Assembly: GCF_023336905.1 (NCBI RefSeq)
Contig: NZ_JAMBLS010000012.1
Location: forward strand, 20,003 to 84,002
From: Bacteroides sp. ET71
Lineage (GTDB): Bacteria > Bacteroidota > Bacteroidia > Bacteroidales > Bacteroidaceae
Length of the DNA: 64,000 nt
Reading direction: 5' to 3'
Part shown: positions 44,769 through 53,083 of the stretch, one piece after another
Position numbering within the stretch: the stretch's first letter is position 1
Layout of the letters: each line of letters starts with the position of its first letter
Position numbers and translations under genes: made by a program
Notes under the pieces: generated by a model
Told to the model about the DNA's origin: nothing
Seen by the model: only the letters and a program-made list of their open reading frames with translations
Database searches by the model: none

Positions 44769-47700
44769 TTATTGTTTCCTTTTTTGCAGGGGGCTTCCTT
44801 TGTGTATCTGCGGCGGCAGTTGGAAGCCGTGTACGCTGCGTTCTGTCTGTGCAGCATCCAGTCCGCGTGTGGCAGCACCGGCATCTGCCTTGTCATTGGC
44901 TTTGAAGTCTTCGAAAGAGTATGCTTCGCCGGCATAGGCTTTGATACGTTTCACAATGCTTTCGCGGCTGATGGCGCTGTAATAAGGAATGTCATTGTTC
45001 ATACAACTGTTTTGTTCCGAGCGGAATACGCCCCGGTTGTGCATGAAGCCGCCTTCGAAGATGTCTACGTAGTCGCTGTATTGCGGGTCGAAGATGAGGT
45101 GGCTCCAGGGCACTTCGTTCATCTTGCCGGTGAGCGAGAGGTTGTCGTACCAGCCCAAGCCTTTGGCCCAGTTGAACTCGAATACGTGTCCACAGCAGGT
45201 GCACGTGCAGAAGTCGATGAACTCGTTGTGGTAGATGTACTCGTCGCCCAGCTTGCCGAAGCCGTGGCCTCCGGCTTCATGCTGGATGACGCCGCGCGTG
45301 TCCAGCGGATAGCCGTAGGTGCTCAGGGGGCAGAAGGCGATGGCCGAACCGTCTTCCCACATCTGACAGATGCCGCCGTAGTCGGTGCTGTTGGGCACCA
45401 TGATGATGAGCGACTGGTGGAGGTTGTCTTTGGTCACGGTCGTCCCCATGTCAAGTGCATATTGGAAGGCTGCGTCGTAGTCGCACTTCAGGCCCACGCC
45501 CCCCGTGTAGGTAGTCTCGAACTTGGCGTAGCGGATGGTGTTCACCGTACCGATGCCGCTTTCGGGCGATACGGCAATAGCGGTGTAGACGTTGAAATAG
45601 TCACGATAAGTAGTGTATGGCTCGATGCCGAAGAAGTTCTCCACCTGTTCCTGCATGTTCTCCATATACTTGCCTTCCGAGATATCTTTGGCATCATAAC
45701 CGTCTCCCAAGAATACAAGGTTGATACCGCCGTTGTTGCCGCGCGAGGCTTTCTGTAAGGTGATGACCTCATCCTCTCCGTATTGATAATCGTATTGGCT
45801 GACGGTACACTTATGGCGATAGTCCTGGTCTTTCAGCTTGAAGACGATTTCGCCGGTGCGTGTGGCCGAGCCTTCCGGCATTTCGTGGATGGTAAGGGTT
45901 ACTTCCGTCTTCTTGCTGCCTTCGTTGACAGAGAGACTGCACCAGTCGGGCATGCTTTCTACCATCCAGTCGCCTTCCGCATCAATCACGAGGTTGCGTG
46001 TACACTCGGTGTTGATGGCATTGGCAATGCTGGGGCGGCATACCAGTTCGCGGTGAGCAGCAATGCGCTTGAAGTCGCTCCAACCTGCTGCGGCTTGGTA
46101 TTGCTGGATGGCACTTTCGGGCACTTCGAGGGTGAAGTTGTCTTTGGCGACACCGTTGAATGCTCCTGTCTGAACGTATGGGGGCATGGTACCTTTGCAG
46201 ACGATGCTGCCGATACCGTAACAGTTGGAGAAAGCATTGTCTAATATGCTTTCCAATGATTCAGGGAATATTAAACCTTCGATAGAACGACACTCGGCAA
46301 ATGCACCAGAACCTATGGTTTGTACATTTTCGGGAATGTCAAGTGTACCCATCAATCGCCAGTTGTAAGCAAAACTTTCGTTACCTATGGTTATAAGGCT
46401 TTGAGGTAATACCAACACACCAGAGAAGTCGCAGCTATAGAATGCTTTCTGACCGATAACACTTAGATTCTTGGGCAATGTCAATTCTCCTTTAAGAGGC
46501 GCGTAGTTGAATACGTCATTTTGTATGCTGGTAATTCCATCGTGCATAGTGAGTGTACCATCGAATCCTGTGTTTTGGAAAACTCCTTGGTTAAGTTGCG
46601 TTAAGCCTTGTGGTATTTCTAGATTTCCAGTTAGGTTTTTGCAGTTTTGGAATGCAAAATCACCAAGATACTCTAGATTTGAAGGCAGAATAAGGTTACC
46701 GTACAATCCGGTATTGTTTGCAAATACACGATGTCCTATGTATCTTAATTTGTTTGGAAGTTTTAGTTCACAGGTAAACTGACACTCATCAAATGCTCCT
46801 CCTATATCAACAGCCCCACCACCGCCGATATATTCTAATGTGCTGGGTAAAGTCAGTGAACCGGTGAGTGATTTGTCCCACATAAATGCGCTTGCACCTA
46901 TGTGTGTCACACCTTCTGGTATATTGATGCTTCCGGTCAAATTGATGCAACTGCGGAACGCACAATCGCCAATCTTTTTCAGTTTGTCTGGCAATACAAT
47001 TCGGAGCAGAGATTCTTTTTCATTTAATGCACTTTCCGGGATAATATCATCTTCATATTCCCAACTTCCATTTGGAAATTCTCCTCCTCGTCCTCCGAAT
47101 TGTCCTTGCAGGCATCTGACTTCTTTTAAGTTCAGCGATTGCAAAACATCCATCGAGTCGCGCATGAAGTAGAAGTCCTGTGCGTTGATTTCCCCCGTAA
47201 TCTTCAAGTTCTGCAACTTCCGGTAGTCCTTGCCTGCCGCCATGATAGAGTCTTTCAGGTGTCCAGCGCTGGACTCAATGACGATGTATTCTTTCATGGT
47301 GGCGTCGTGCGACACGTCATCGTTCTCCCATGCCGTGATGCTTTCGCTAATCAAGGTGAAGGTGTATTCACCGGTAGCTTCTTTCTTGTCTACTTTGATG
47401 GAGAAGTTGTGCATCCGGCCACTTTCGTAGGTGAAGTCTTCTTCCTTGCTGAAAGTGTAGGCAGTGCCGTCTACGGTGATGCTGAAAAGAACGGTGCCTG
47501 CGGAGATGGTTTGTGGAACGACGATGGCGCGGAAGGCGTCTTCTTTCACGTAGGGGATAGTGCCTGTCTCGCTGGCTTCTCCCGTAGCAGTTACGGTTCC
47601 GTCAGCCAAGTTGATGAGGGCGTTGCGCTTAGTATTCTTTATCAATACTTGTTTTTCCAGTCCAGCCCATTGGCCTTCGGCAAAGCCTTCGCCTTCGACG

Positions 47701-48266
47701 AGGGTGATGCGCGGGCTACTCATGCGGTGGCGCATGGGTAGCATGATGACGCGGTCGGTGGGGGCAATGTTGGTGGCTTTCCCCCAAAGGAAGTCGCTGG
47801 CTTCGTAGCCGCCCATGCTTGTGGTAGTGGTTTCGGTGCTTTGGTCTTTCTGCACTTCGAAAGTGTAGGCGTTGACGTCGTCGGGCGAGGCGAAGGGGTA
47901 GTATCCATAGACGTCGATGGGGGTATGTTCGTCTTTCCAGTAGACGTCGTAGGCTGAGTTCCAGCGGTTGGTGGCTTCGTCGTAGGTGTGTTTCACGTTG
48001 TCGCCCCGGTTGCCGCTGTTTTGCAGGGTGCCTGGTGTGTTTCCTTGGTAGTCTACGATGTAGACGCCTATTTCGTCGCCGTTGCAGAAGCCGTTGTCGT
48101 TGACGCGGGTGGTGGCTGTTTGGTCGATTTCGCCTGAGAGGGTGATGGGGCGTTTGTTGCCGTTGTTGCCGTAAGAATCGAACGTGTCGTCGTTGCAGGC
48201 CCAGAGGAGTGCCAGCAGCGGGAGCAGGGTCAGGCTTTTTGTGATGGTGATTCTCATGTCAGTCAT
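44769..48266 (-). CDS. Fimbrillin-like, BspA-LRR and M64 metallopeptidase fusion lipoprotein
   Basis: A 1,165-residue lipoprotein (lipobox LLWAC, Cys at about residue 24) with four parts. Residues 30-320 are an Mfa-like fimbrillin region (ICNGDE-type start, VYWKDEHTPIDVYGYYPF, ASDFLWGKATNIAP, LPMRHRMSSPRITLVEGEGF). Residues 340-725 are about ten BspA-type leucine-rich repeats. A BACON-like domain is at about 735-820. Residues 830-1,165 are an M64 (IgA-peptidase-type) metallopeptidase with zinc site HEAGGHGFGKLGDEY starting near residue 996. It should be a surface protease with its own adhesive parts. The LRR block (about 46,250-47,110) is visibly AT-richer than the flanks, as if exchanged. 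The start may be 48,266 or 48,257. The protein it cuts is unknown. Confidence 0.9.
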   Translation of the reverse strand: MTDMRITITKSLTLLPLLALLWACNDDTFDSYGNNGNKRPITLSGEIDQTATTRVNDNGFCNGDEIGVYIVDYQGNTPGTLQNSGNRGDNVKHTYDEATNRWNSAYDVYWKDEHTPIDVYGYYPFASPDDVNAYTFEVQKDQSTETTTTSMGGYEASDFLWGKATNIAPTDRVIMLPMRHRMSSPRITLVEGEGFAEGQWAGLEKQVLIKNTKRNALINLADGTVTATGEASETGTIPYVKEDAFRAIVVPQTISAGTVLFSITVDGTAYTFSKEEDFTYESGRMHNFSIKVDKKEATGEYTFTLISESITAWENDDVSHDATMKEYIVIESSAGHLKDSIMAAGKDYRKLQNLKITGEINAQDFYFMRDSMDVLQSLNLKEVRCLQGQFGGRGGEFPNGSWEYEDDIIPESALNEKESLLRIVLPDKLKKIGDCAFRSCINLTGSINIPEGVTHIGASAFMWDKSLTGSLTLPSTLEYIGGGGAVDIGGAFDECQFTCELKLPNKLRYIGHRVFANNTGLYGNLILPSNLEYLGDFAFQNCKNLTGNLEIPQGLTQLNQGVFQNTGFDGTLTMHDGITSIQNDVFNYAPLKGELTLPKNLSVIGQKAFYSCDFSGVLVLPQSLITIGNESFAYNWRLMGTLDIPENVQTIGSGAFAECRSIEGLIFPESLESILDNAFSNCYGIGSIVCKGTMPPYVQTGAFNGVAKDNFTLEVPESAIQQYQAAAGWSDFKRIAAHRELVCRPSIANAINTECTRNLVIDAEGDWMVESMPDWCSLSVNEGSKKTEVTLTIHEMPEGSATRTGEIVFKLKDQDYRHKCTVSQYDYQYGEDEVITLQKASRGNNGGINLVFLGDGYDAKDISEGKYMENMQEQVENFFGIEPYTTYRDYFNVYTAIAVSPESGIGTVNTIRYAKFETTYTGGVGLKCDYDAAFQYALDMGTTVTKDNLHQSLIIMVPNSTDYGGICQMWEDGSAIAFCPLSTYGYPLDTRGVIQHEAGGHGFGKLGDEYIYHNEFIDFCTCTCCGHVFEFNWAKGLGWYDNLSLTGKMNEVPWSHLIFDPQYSDYVDIFEGGFMHNRGVFRSEQNSCMNNDIPYYSAISRESIVKRIKAYAGEAYSFEDFKANDKADAGAATRGLDAAQTERSVHGFQLPPQIHKGSPLQKRKQ

Positions 48267-48317
48267 ATTTCAATGTTTTTAATTTCTTGTTTGCTTGGTT
48301 GCCGAGGGGAAGAGGGA

Positions 48318-49220
48318 TTATTGTGCCACGCCGCCGTTGTCTATGCCGTCGTCTTCCCAGCCGCTGATGTCGATGTTGATGCCGGTGCTGAGTTTGCGCA
48401 CGGTGACGGTGAAGGTATGGCGTTTGCCGCTGACGAAGGTGAAGCCTTTGGGCATGTGGAATGTTTCGCCGTCGATGGTGACGGTGAGGAAGTCGTCGGC
48501 TTCGGGCACGGTCTGGGGGATGATGAGTGCTTTGAAGTTATTGCCTGTGCCTCGCAGCAGGGTGACGTTGGTCGTGTGGCTGCCGGCTGTCACTGTGCCG
48601 TTGTTGAGGTCGACGGTGGCTTGGCAGGTCAGTCCGTTCAGTTGCACTTGGATGTCGGCTGTTTTCAGTTCTTCTTCGGTGAATCCGTTGCCGGGGACAA
48701 TCTGTATGACGGCGCAGCTCAGAAGGTGGCGCATAGTGATGTTGACGGCATTGGCTGTGGGTTTCACGTTGTTTGCCTTGCCCCACAAGAGGTCGCTGGC
48801 CTTGTAGGCTGTCTCGCTGCTTTGGTCGGCTTTTGTTTCGAAGGGCCAGTCGGCGGGATTGTGTGGCGTGCTGTCGTAGGGGTAGTAGGCGTAGAAGTCG
48901 GCGGGGGTAGTTTCGTCTTGCCAGTAGATAGGGGTGGCAGGTGTCCACTGTCCGTTGTAGGTGAAGGCGATGTTATCGGCATGGTTGCCCGAGGGGAGCA
49001 AGGTGCCTGGTGCCGTGCCTTCGTAGTTGACGACGTAGAGGCCGATGCGGTCGCCTGTTTCGAAACTGGTATCTGTGGCTCGGCTGGCGGCGGTGATGCC
49101 GCAGCTCAGGGTGATGGGCAGCCGGTCTGGCTGTGGTTGTTCTTCGTTGCTGTCGGACGAGCATCCGGTGGCCAGGGCGGCCAGCAGCAGTGTCCAGGTC
49201 AATGTGTGAATGGTCTTCAT
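48318..49220 (-). CDS. Mfa-like fimbrillin-family lipoprotein
   Basis: A 300-residue lipoprotein (lipobox ALATGC, Cys at about residue 20). It shows the fimbrillin pattern again: SFETGDRIGLYVVNYEG, IYWQDETTPADFYAYYPYD, KASDLLWGKANNVKP and ITMRHLLSCAVIQIVPGNGFTEEE. It closely resembles the N-terminal third of the M64 fusion protein encoded just downstream (51-base gap), so one probably arose from the other by duplication and the two may assemble. A -7 box (TAAATTTG) lies about 27 bases upstream of the start, making it the first gene of the leftward surface run. No pilus assembly partner (FimB/Mfa2 anchor) was clearly identified. Confidence 0.88.
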   Translation of the reverse strand: MKTIHTLTWTLLLAALATGCSSDSNEEQPQPDRLPITLSCGITAASRATDTSFETGDRIGLYVVNYEGTAPGTLLPSGNHADNIAFTYNGQWTPATPIYWQDETTPADFYAYYPYDSTPHNPADWPFETKADQSSETAYKASDLLWGKANNVKPTANAVNITMRHLLSCAVIQIVPGNGFTEEELKTADIQVQLNGLTCQATVDLNNGTVTAGSHTTNVTLLRGTGNNFKALIIPQTVPEADDFLTVTIDGETFHMPKGFTFVSGKRHTFTVTVRKLSTGINIDISGWEDDGIDNGGVAQ

Positions 49221-49246
49221 AGAATGAATGTTTTTTATTTATTGTG

Positions 49247-49254
49247 CAAATTTA
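49247..49254 (-). promoter_or_regulatory. Bacteroidota -7 box for the fimbrillin operon (TAAATTTG)
   Basis: Minus-strand TAAATTTG fits TAnnTTTG and lies 26 bases upstream of the ATG at 49,220, with TTGA about 20 bases further up as a weak -33 element. Confidence 0.55.
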
Positions 49255-49345
49255 ACCAATGCGCCAATGCCTGTCAAGTTCATAATGGTTCATTGTCTTT
49301 TTTTCTTATTTAGCCTGCCGTCTTTGGGGATGAGGCCGGTATGAA

Positions 49346-49377
49346 AAAGGCTGCCCTTGTGTGTGAGGGGCAGCCTT
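49346..49377 (-). terminator. Terminator of the acyltransferase gene
   Basis: AAGGCTGCCC (49,347-49,356) pairs with GGGCAGCCTT (49,368-49,377). On the minus strand TTTTTC follows the stem. It lies 30 bases after the acyltransferase stop. Confidence 0.8.
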
Positions 49378-49406
49378 GTCGATTTCTCTAAACCGCATGT
49401 TGGCCG

Positions 49407-50558
49407 TTATCCTACAATGTAGATGGCCTTTCGTCCGAATATCTTCCGCAGCAGCGCCGTAATGGCCCACGAGGTGGCGAAGATGCAGACGGCCATCACC
49501 GGCACTTGCAGGGGGATGGGCAGTGAGGGGGGGGCGATGAGCAGGAAGAACGGACCTACCACGAAGTAGTGGATGATGTAGATGCCGAAACCGCAGCGAG
49601 TCATGTTCTCCAGGGCACGGACCAACCAAGCTCGGCGTACGGTGACTTGGCGAAGCAGCAGGAAGACGGCTATCGTCATGATGGCTACGTTGGGGCTGCA
49701 GAAGGTGAAGAACAGCTCCATGTCTTCTTCCGTCGAGGCGGGGTTGGCTGCGGCGGAAGAGAAACCACTGAAGGTGACGGCATAACCCAGGGCGAAGAGT
49801 ACGAGGCAGATGGTGCAGGTCTTCAGTGTGCTCCATTGCAGGGCGGCGTTCTTCAGGTAGTGACCCAGAATCAGGTAGCCGTTGAAGCCGGCGAAGTAGT
49901 AGAACAGGCCGTAGGCGTTCCACGTGGCTTCGCCCAGCAGGAAGCGTACGCCAAACAGCGGGGCTACGTAGGCCTGGAGGTAGGGCAGAAAGAGAGACAC
50001 GCCCCACAGGCTGAGGAAGATGCGCTTCTCTTTCTCTCCGGCTTTCTCCACCCAGGCGGAGAAGAACGGCATGTACAGGTAGAGGCCCAGCAACAGGTAC
50101 ATGCACCACATGTGGTTTTCCTTGAAGCTGAATTGGAACGGTATCATGGCGACATCCTTCAGTGACGCGGCGAGTGCCTGCGACTCGCTGCCTTGCACGT
50201 AGCAGAAGAAGTCGCCGATAATCTCCTTGGGCAGTCCCAGCACGCCGGTGAACCACGGGAAGAGGTTGTAGAGCACGGACCAGATGAGCATGGGAAACAG
50301 AATGCGCAGGATGCGTTTCTTGTAGAACACGCCTGCCGTCTGACGGACAGGGAGTAGCAACAGGCCGGTCATCATGGTGAACAACGGCACGGAGGGGCGG
50401 AACAGCGAACCGTAGATGGCTGCCCAGCGGGTGTATTCGGGATTGTCGCGCATGGCGGGCGAGATGTAGAACGGGTCGATGCAGTGCACGCCAATCACCA
50501 TGAGCATGGCTATGAGACGGATGACGTCCAGCCATATGATGCGTTTGGTTTCGGTCAT
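49407..50558 (-). CDS. Acyltransferase family 3 membrane protein
   Basis: A 383-residue protein with about ten membrane helices and the acyltransferase-3 start RIIWLDVIRLIAMLMVIGVHCID, in which the family's conserved His is present, and RILRILFPMLIWSVLYN. This family moves acetyl or other acyl groups from the cytosol onto sugars outside, for example on capsule, O-antigen or peptidoglycan. No sugar polymer genes are next to it, so the acceptor is open. It has its own terminator and is 187 bases from the GH92 gene upstream, with a 21-bp tandem array in that gap. It is probably a single-gene unit. Confidence 0.85.
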   Translation of the reverse strand: MTETKRIIWLDVIRLIAMLMVIGVHCIDPFYISPAMRDNPEYTRWAAIYGSLFRPSVPLFTMMTGLLLLPVRQTAGVFYKKRILRILFPMLIWSVLYNLFPWFTGVLGLPKEIIGDFFCYVQGSESQALAASLKDVAMIPFQFSFKENHMWCMYLLLGLYLYMPFFSAWVEKAGEKEKRIFLSLWGVSLFLPYLQAYVAPLFGVRFLLGEATWNAYGLFYYFAGFNGYLILGHYLKNAALQWSTLKTCTICLVLFALGYAVTFSGFSSAAANPASTEEDMELFFTFCSPNVAIMTIAVFLLLRQVTVRRAWLVRALENMTRCGFGIYIIHYFVVGPFFLLIAPPSLPIPLQVPVMAVCIFATSWAITALLRKIFGRKAIYIVG

Positions 50559-50618
50559 GTTTTCTTTGTTTTTGTTGAATGTGTGGAGGAAAATCTTCCT
50601 GTGTATCAGACGAGTTCT

Positions 50619-50698
50619 ATCTCCAGCCTAAAGATGTGTATCTTTAACCTGGAGATGTGCATCTTTAGGCTGCGGATACATGTCTTCAGGCTGGAGAC
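50619..50698. repeat. Four-unit tandem array with exact 21-bp period
   Basis: Units at 50,619-50,635 (ATCTCCAGCCTAAAGAT), 50,640-50,656 (ATCTTTAACCTGGAGAT), 50,661-50,677 (ATCTTTAGGCTGCGGAT) and 50,682-50,698 (GTCTTCAGGCTGGAGAC), each followed by a four-base spacer. The first is the reverse complement form of the third and fourth. It lies between the GH92 and acyltransferase genes, 61 bases upstream of the latter. Confidence 0.85.
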
Positions 50699-50745
50699 AG
50701 ACTTTGTCTTTCGTATAAGAAGTTTTTCTGTGGAAATGAGTGTTT

Positions 50746-53058
50746 TTATTTTCCGGCTTGCGACAGTTCATTGGAGAAGGAGTAGGGCGCATCTTCCTTC
50801 GCAGTGCCCCGTAGGGTGTTGGGTGTGTTGCCCATCTCGAACTCCAGCGCGGCGCCGTCGGTCAGCTCTTCGTGCGTCAGGTAGTTGCGCTCGACGCTGC
50901 GTCCGTTCAGCTTCAGCGACTGGATGTAACGGTTGCTGTCGCTGTTGTCCGGGGCGCTGATGGTTACGTCCTTGCCATTCTCCAGATGCACGTCGACGTG
51001 TTTGAAGTAGGGCGTGCCCAGCACGTACTGTCCGCTGCCCGGGCAGACGGGGTAGAAGCCCAGGGCGGAGAATACGTACCATGCCGAAGTCTGGCCGTTG
51101 TCCTCGTCCCCGCAATAACCGTCGGGCGTGGGCGTGTAGAGCTTGTCCATTGTCTCACGGATGTGCTGCTGTGCCTTCCAGGGCTGGCCGGCGTAGTTGT
51201 AGAGGTAAATCATGTGTTGTACGGGCTGGTTGCCGTGAGCGTAGTTGCCCATGTTCATGATTTGCATCTCGCGTATCTCGTGTATGACGCCGCCGTAGTA
51301 GCTGTCGTCGAAGACGGGCGGCAGGGCGAACACGGAGTCGAGCATGGCTGTGAACTCGGCGTCGCCTCCCATCAGGTCAATCAGCCCCTGCGGGTCGTGG
51401 AACACCGACCAGGTGTAATGCCAACTGTTTCCCTCGGTGAAGGCGTCGCCCCACTTCAGCGGGTTGAACGGCGACTGGAATGTGCCGTCGACATTCCGTC
51501 CGCGCATCAGCTTGTGTTCGGGGTCGTACAGGTTGCGGTAGTTCAGCGCACGTTGGGCGAAGACGTCTGTCTCGCTCTCAGGCTTTCCCAAGGCTTTCCC
51601 GAACTGGTAGATGCACCAGTCGTCGTAGGCATACTCCAGCGTGCGGGCGGCGTTCTCGCGGATGCCCGTGTCGTAGGGCACGTAGCCCAGGCGGTTGTAT
51701 TCCTCGTAGCCCAGGCGCCCGGTGGACGATACCTGCGGGTGTACGGCGTTGGCACCATGTACAACGGCCTGCCACAACGTCTCTGCGTCATACCCCCGCA
51801 ACCCCTTCAGATAAGCGTCGGCCACCACCGAAGCCGAATTGTTGCCGACCATGCATCCGCGGTGTCCCGGGCTGGCCCACTCGGGCAGGAAACCGCTCTC
51901 CTTGTACGCATTTACCAATCCTTCCTGCATCTTCTGGCTCATGGACGGATAAAGCAGGTTCAGCAAGGGGAACAAGCTGCGGAACGTGTCCCAGAACCCC
52001 GTGTCGGTAAACAGGTAGCCCGGCAGTATCTGCCCGTTGTAGGGACTGTAGTGTATGGCCTCGCCTTTGTTGTTCAGCTCGTAGAAGCTGCGCGGAAACA
52101 ATACGGAGCGATACAGGCAGGAGTAGAACGTACGCAGTTTGTCCACATTGCTGTCGGCCACTTCGATGCGTCTCAGCACCTCATTCCAACGTTGGCGTCC
52201 GGCGTCGGCCACTTCTTCCAGCGTCTTCCGGCCGATTTCTTTCTTCAGATTCAGTTCGGCCTGTTCCTGACTGATAAAGGAAGAGGCCACCCGTACGTTG
52301 ACGGCTTCTCCCCGCCGGGTAGCGAAGCGTACCATCGCTCCTACGTGGTTGTCTGTCACTTCCAGCCGCGTACTGTCTGCCTGTCCGTTGGCTACGGTGT
52401 ACATGCCGGCAAAGGGTTTGTCGAACTCCATTACGAAATAATTCCTGAAGTTGTCGGGCACGCCGCCGCTGTTCTTGGTCGTATAGCCTACTATCATGTT
52501 GACATTGGGCAGGATTTTGATGTGCGACCCTCCGTCGAAGGCATCGACCACCACGTAAGACTGTCCGCTCTCCGGGAAGGTAAAGCGGAAGACGGCGCTG
52601 CGCTCTGTGGGAGCCAGCTCGGTGGTTACGTCGTGGTCGGCCAGATATACTTTATAATAATAGGGCTTGGCCACTTCGCTCTTGTGCGAGAACCAACTGG
52701 CGCGTTCGTTCTGGTCGAACAGAGGTTTGCCCGTCACCGGCATGATGGAGAACTGTCCGTAGTCGTTTATCCACGGGCTGGGTTGGTGGGTCTGCTTGAA
52801 GCCCCGGATTTTGTCGGCGTCATAGGTATAAGTCCATCCGTCGCCCATGGTTCCCGTCTGTGGCGTCCAGAAGTTCATGCCCCACGGCAGGGCCACGGCC
52901 GGATAGGTGTTTCCGGTAGAAAGGGCGAACTTAGACTGTGTGCCCATGAGTGTGTTGACGTAGTCCACCGGCTCTTCCATTTCAAAAACCGGTTGGTCAG
53001 GAGTGGCGGCGCAGCCCGCCAGCAAAGCGCAAGCTGCCCAAGTCAGTAGTTTGTTCAT
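50746..53058 (-). CDS. GH92 exo-alpha-mannosidase (NQP subgroup), lipoprotein
   Basis: A 770-residue GH92 enzyme with a lipoprotein signal (LLAGC, Cys about residue 16). It starts DYVNTLMGTQSKFALSTGNTYPAVALPWGMNFW and carries AHGNQPVQHMIYLYNYAGQPW and GDEDNGQTSAWY. It is very similar in wording to the gene at 9,061 and so a paralogue of the same subgroup, yet this copy is a lipoprotein and the other is probably soluble. It is the last gene of a GH127-GH76-GH92 operon (25-base gap to GH76). It removes terminal alpha-mannose in a calcium-dependent, inverting reaction. The GH76 neighbour suggests a mannan substrate, but the mix with GH127 is unusual. Confidence 0.93.
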   Translation of the reverse strand: MNKLLTWAACALLAGCAATPDQPVFEMEEPVDYVNTLMGTQSKFALSTGNTYPAVALPWGMNFWTPQTGTMGDGWTYTYDADKIRGFKQTHQPSPWINDYGQFSIMPVTGKPLFDQNERASWFSHKSEVAKPYYYKVYLADHDVTTELAPTERSAVFRFTFPESGQSYVVVDAFDGGSHIKILPNVNMIVGYTTKNSGGVPDNFRNYFVMEFDKPFAGMYTVANGQADSTRLEVTDNHVGAMVRFATRRGEAVNVRVASSFISQEQAELNLKKEIGRKTLEEVADAGRQRWNEVLRRIEVADSNVDKLRTFYSCLYRSVLFPRSFYELNNKGEAIHYSPYNGQILPGYLFTDTGFWDTFRSLFPLLNLLYPSMSQKMQEGLVNAYKESGFLPEWASPGHRGCMVGNNSASVVADAYLKGLRGYDAETLWQAVVHGANAVHPQVSSTGRLGYEEYNRLGYVPYDTGIRENAARTLEYAYDDWCIYQFGKALGKPESETDVFAQRALNYRNLYDPEHKLMRGRNVDGTFQSPFNPLKWGDAFTEGNSWHYTWSVFHDPQGLIDLMGGDAEFTAMLDSVFALPPVFDDSYYGGVIHEIREMQIMNMGNYAHGNQPVQHMIYLYNYAGQPWKAQQHIRETMDKLYTPTPDGYCGDEDNGQTSAWYVFSALGFYPVCPGSGQYVLGTPYFKHVDVHLENGKDVTISAPDNSDSNRYIQSLKLNGRSVERNYLTHEELTDGAALEFEMGNTPNTLRGTAKEDAPYSFSNELSQAGK

Positions 53059-53083
53059 GTCGTAAAGGTATTTTATGATTGGT

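Noticed and set aside
49306-50535. 409-codon minus-strand frame over the acyltransferase gene
   Set aside because: Same strand but other frame than the acyltransferase, which has clear membrane helices; the alternative is His/Arg/Pro-rich.
50872-53049. 725-codon plus-strand frame opposite GH92
   Set aside because: Shadow of a clear GH92 gene.
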